A program made the position numbers and the translations under genes. From positions 1 to 6,361 of the forward strand of contig JACQVC010000539.1 of assembly GCA_016209995.1 (NCBI GenBank): 6,361 bases of DNA, given 5' to 3'. The notes under the pieces are model-generated. The model worked only from the letters and a program-made list of their open reading frames with translations, made no database searches and was not told the origin of the DNA. The DNA is from Gemmatimonadota bacterium. GTDB taxonomy: Bacteria > Gemmatimonadota > Gemmatimonadetes > Longimicrobiales > Gaopeijiaceae. Positions 4,397 to 6,361 of the stretch are shown here, piece by piece; position 1 is the stretch's first letter, and every line of letters starts with the position of its first letter.

Positions 4397-6328
4397 TTAT
4401 GGGCTCACATACTTCGCGTAGTGAGCCGCGACGCGCGCGATGGCGTCGCGCAGCGACTCGGGCCGCCAGTTGTACCAGCCGTGCGACTCGTTGTGATAGA
4501 GCACGTAGTCGGTGGGCTTGCCCTTCTGCTGCGCCAGCGCGTAGTACTCGTCCGCCATGCTCATGCGCACGCCGTAATCGCGATCGCCCCACAGGATGAG
4601 TAAAGGAGTCTTGATCTGGTCGATGTTGAAGATGGCCGACCGCTCTCTCCAGTGCGCGGGCGCTTGTGTGGGATCGCCGTGATCGCCGCCTACGACGTCA
4701 CCCAGCGTCGGCCGCTGCGACGGTGAGTAGTAGTCGTACATGTGCACGAGGTTCGTGGGCCCATAGAAGTTCACGGCCGCCTTGAGCAGGTCGGGATAGC
4801 GGACGATGGTCTGCATGGTGAAGTAGCCGCCCGTGCTCCCGCCCTGCATGACCACGCGGTTCGGGTCGATGATACCCTGCTGCGCGAGGTGATTGACGCC
4901 GGCCACGAAGTCGTCGATGTCACCGCCGCCCCAATCGCCGAAGTTGAGCCACTCGTAGTCGCGCCCCTTGCCCGCGCTACCGCGGACCTGCGGCGCCAGC
5001 ACGACGAACCCCCGCGATACGAAGTATTGTATGAAGGGATAGAAGCCGTTCACGTGCAGCCCGTGCGTGTTCGCCCGAGCGTAGACGAGCAGAGGCGCCG
5101 GGCCCGCTGTCGTCGGCGGCCGGTACAGGAACGCCGGCACGTCCAGGCCGTCGGCTGACGTGTAGGAAATTCGCTCCGGCGTGACGAAGCGATCTTCGCT
5201 CAAGCCGGCCGGCATGTGGTTGGTCAGGCGAGTGGGTGCGCCGCCATCCGCGCCGATGATCCAGATATCGTTCGTCGTGGTCGGGCCCATGTAGGTGTAC
5301 GCGATGGACTGCCCGTCGCGAGACCACTGGAACGTTCCTCGTACCTGGAGCGCGCCGAACCCACCGCTGACGCCCGTGCGCTCGGTGAGCTGCTGGGGCG
5401 TTCCGCCGTGCGCGGCCACCTTCATGAGGTGGAAGTCCCAGTCCTGGTTTGCGACGTAGGCGATCCACTGCCCATCCGGTGACCACTGCGGGTTGTATTC
5501 ATCCCAAGCACTCTCGGTGAGCATGCGCACGTCGCCGCTCGCGACGTCGATCACGCCGACGTTCCGCCAACGGGAGCGGTTAGATACGAACGCGATCTGG
5601 CGGCCATCCGGTGACCACGTGGGGAAGTACTCGTAGCTCTCCGGTGTGTTCGGCGTGAGCAGCCGCTCGGGTCCTCCCCGCGAGGGAACCAGCCAGATAT
5701 CCATCCGCTTGCGGTCGTTCTTCCCGGAACGATCGGAGGTAAAAGCGATCCATTGGCCGTCGGGCGAGACCTGCGGGCCGCTGCTGCTGTACGACGGATG
5801 GCTGAGAAAGCGAGCGTCTATGGCGCCGCCGGGGATCTGGCCGGGAGCGATCGCGATCTGCGTCTGACCGGAGGCGCCGCCCCGCGCGTAGACGATGGAT
5901 TCGCCATCGGGCATCCAGACGGGTCCGCCCCCGGCCCGGCCGTACGAGATGTTCACGGGCGGGGCGGATCCGTCCGGCCGGACCAGGAAGATCTCGGTCC
6001 AGCAGGCGGTCCCGCAGACGCGCGCGGAATAGAGGATCCACCGGCCATCGGGCGACCACCTGGGCTCTCCTTCCGCGTCCGGGTAGAAGTCCGTGAGCGC
6101 GCGGGCGTTCGAGCCGTCCGCATTCATCACCCAGATGTCGAGGCTGCCGTTCTGAGCGGACGCATAGGCGATCTGCGTGCCGTCGGGCGAGAGCTGAAAC
6201 TGCTCGACCTTCGCGTTGGTCTGGGCGAGCAGATCGATGAACGCATCGTCTTGCGTTGCCACCGGCTCTTGGGCCGTTGGGGCGCACGCGGTCACCAGCG
6301 CCAGGCCGAAGAAGGCAAAGGGCCGCAT
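4397..6328 (-). CDS. S9-family prolyl oligopeptidase-like lipoprotein with PD40 beta-propeller
   Basis: The product has 643 residues. The start at 6328 is supported by GGAGGAA just upstream (complement of 6331-6337). Residues 1-15 are a short lipoprotein signal with lipobox VTAC and Cys15. Residues about 40-385 form a WD40/TolB-like propeller with seven (S/M/R)PDG-type turns: LSPDGTQ, WSPDGRW, WMPDGES, VSPDGQW, WSPDGRQ, WSPDGQW and the variant WSRDGQS. Residues about 395-643 form the alpha/beta-hydrolase domain. The catalytic triad is visible: Ser498 in GGSTGG, Asp584 in WGDRDYGV and His616 in ESHGW. Enzymes of this type (acylaminoacyl-peptidase or dipeptidyl-peptidase-like) cleave short peptides, with the propeller restricting access. 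As a lipoprotein it would act in the periplasm or on the outer membrane, probably in peptide scavenging. It is full length and intact. The exact specificity cannot be read. Confidence 0.95.
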   Translation of the reverse strand: MRPFAFFGLALVTACAPTAQEPVATQDDAFIDLLAQTNAKVEQFQLSPDGTQIAYASAQNGSLDIWVMNADGSNARALTDFYPDAEGEPRWSPDGRWILYSARVCGTACWTEIFLVRPDGSAPPVNISYGRAGGGPVWMPDGESIVYARGGASGQTQIAIAPGQIPGGAIDARFLSHPSYSSSGPQVSPDGQWIAFTSDRSGKNDRKRMDIWLVPSRGGPERLLTPNTPESYEYFPTWSPDGRQIAFVSNRSRWRNVGVIDVASGDVRMLTESAWDEYNPQWSPDGQWIAYVANQDWDFHLMKVAAHGGTPQQLTERTGVSGGFGALQVRGTFQWSRDGQSIAYTYMGPTTTNDIWIIGADGGAPTRLTNHMPAGLSEDRFVTPERISYTSADGLDVPAFLYRPPTTAGPAPLLVYARANTHGLHVNGFYPFIQYFVSRGFVVLAPQVRGSAGKGRDYEWLNFGDWGGGDIDDFVAGVNHLAQQGIIDPNRVVMQGGSTGGYFTMQTIVRYPDLLKAAVNFYGPTNLVHMYDYYSPSQRPTLGDVVGGDHGDPTQAPAHWRERSAIFNIDQIKTPLLILWGDRDYGVRMSMADEYYALAQQKGKPTDYVLYHNESHGWYNWRPESLRDAIARVAAHYAKYVSP

Positions 6329-6361
6329 CGTTCCTCCAGCTGACCGTCCCCTCTCAGAACG

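Noticed and set aside
1..6361. CRISPR arrays, insertion sequences, integrases or phage genes
   Set aside because: No regularly spaced repeats, transposase motifs, or terminal inverted repeats with target duplications were seen. The 146-nt tRNA insert has no flanking duplication.

Overview
The window is GC-rich with tightly packed reading frames. It carries several exported proteins or lipoproteins of kinds common in Gemmatimonadota and similar soil or sediment bacteria: an amidohydrolase, a DUF1028 protein, a GH26-like glycosidase and an S9 peptidase with a PD40 propeller. The phylum is an inference from gene content and style; no marker gene is present.

Layout. Positions 1-1094 (minus) hold the N-terminal 364 codons of an amidohydrolase lipoprotein, cut by the left edge. 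Positions 1095-1989 hold no convincing protein gene, but the plus strand between 1288 and 1813 is dense in RNA. First comes a class II, leucine-type tRNA gene with anticodon CTC, interrupted in the T-loop by 146 nt (1356-1501). Two tandem, related small-RNA units follow, each with a sigma70-like promoter, a short hairpin and an intrinsic terminator (1550-1658 and 1704-1813). Positions 1990-2967 (plus) encode a secreted DUF1028 protein with a TPR-like tail. After a short convergent intergenic region with a GGAG-rich repeat and an inverted repeat, 3080-4150 (minus) encodes a GH26-like glycosidase lipoprotein. Positions 4397-6328 (minus) encode an S9-family prolyl-oligopeptidase-like lipoprotein.

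The protein genes look like independent export-associated hydrolases rather than one pathway: one acts on small cyclic or amide substrates, one on peptides, one on polysaccharide, and one is of unknown chemistry. They share a cell-envelope location, with three lipoboxes and one ordinary signal peptide. The GH26-like and S9 genes lie on one strand but are 246 nt apart, so they are probably separate units.

The RNA cluster is the unusual part. When 1288-1355 is joined to 1502-1519, the acceptor, D, anticodon, variable and T stems are all fully paired, and the insertion falls exactly between T55 and C56. The anticodon would read GAG (Glu), whereas the body and A73 look like tRNA-Leu. The two small-RNA units support each other through a compensatory base change in the terminator stem and identical promoter-to-start spacing.
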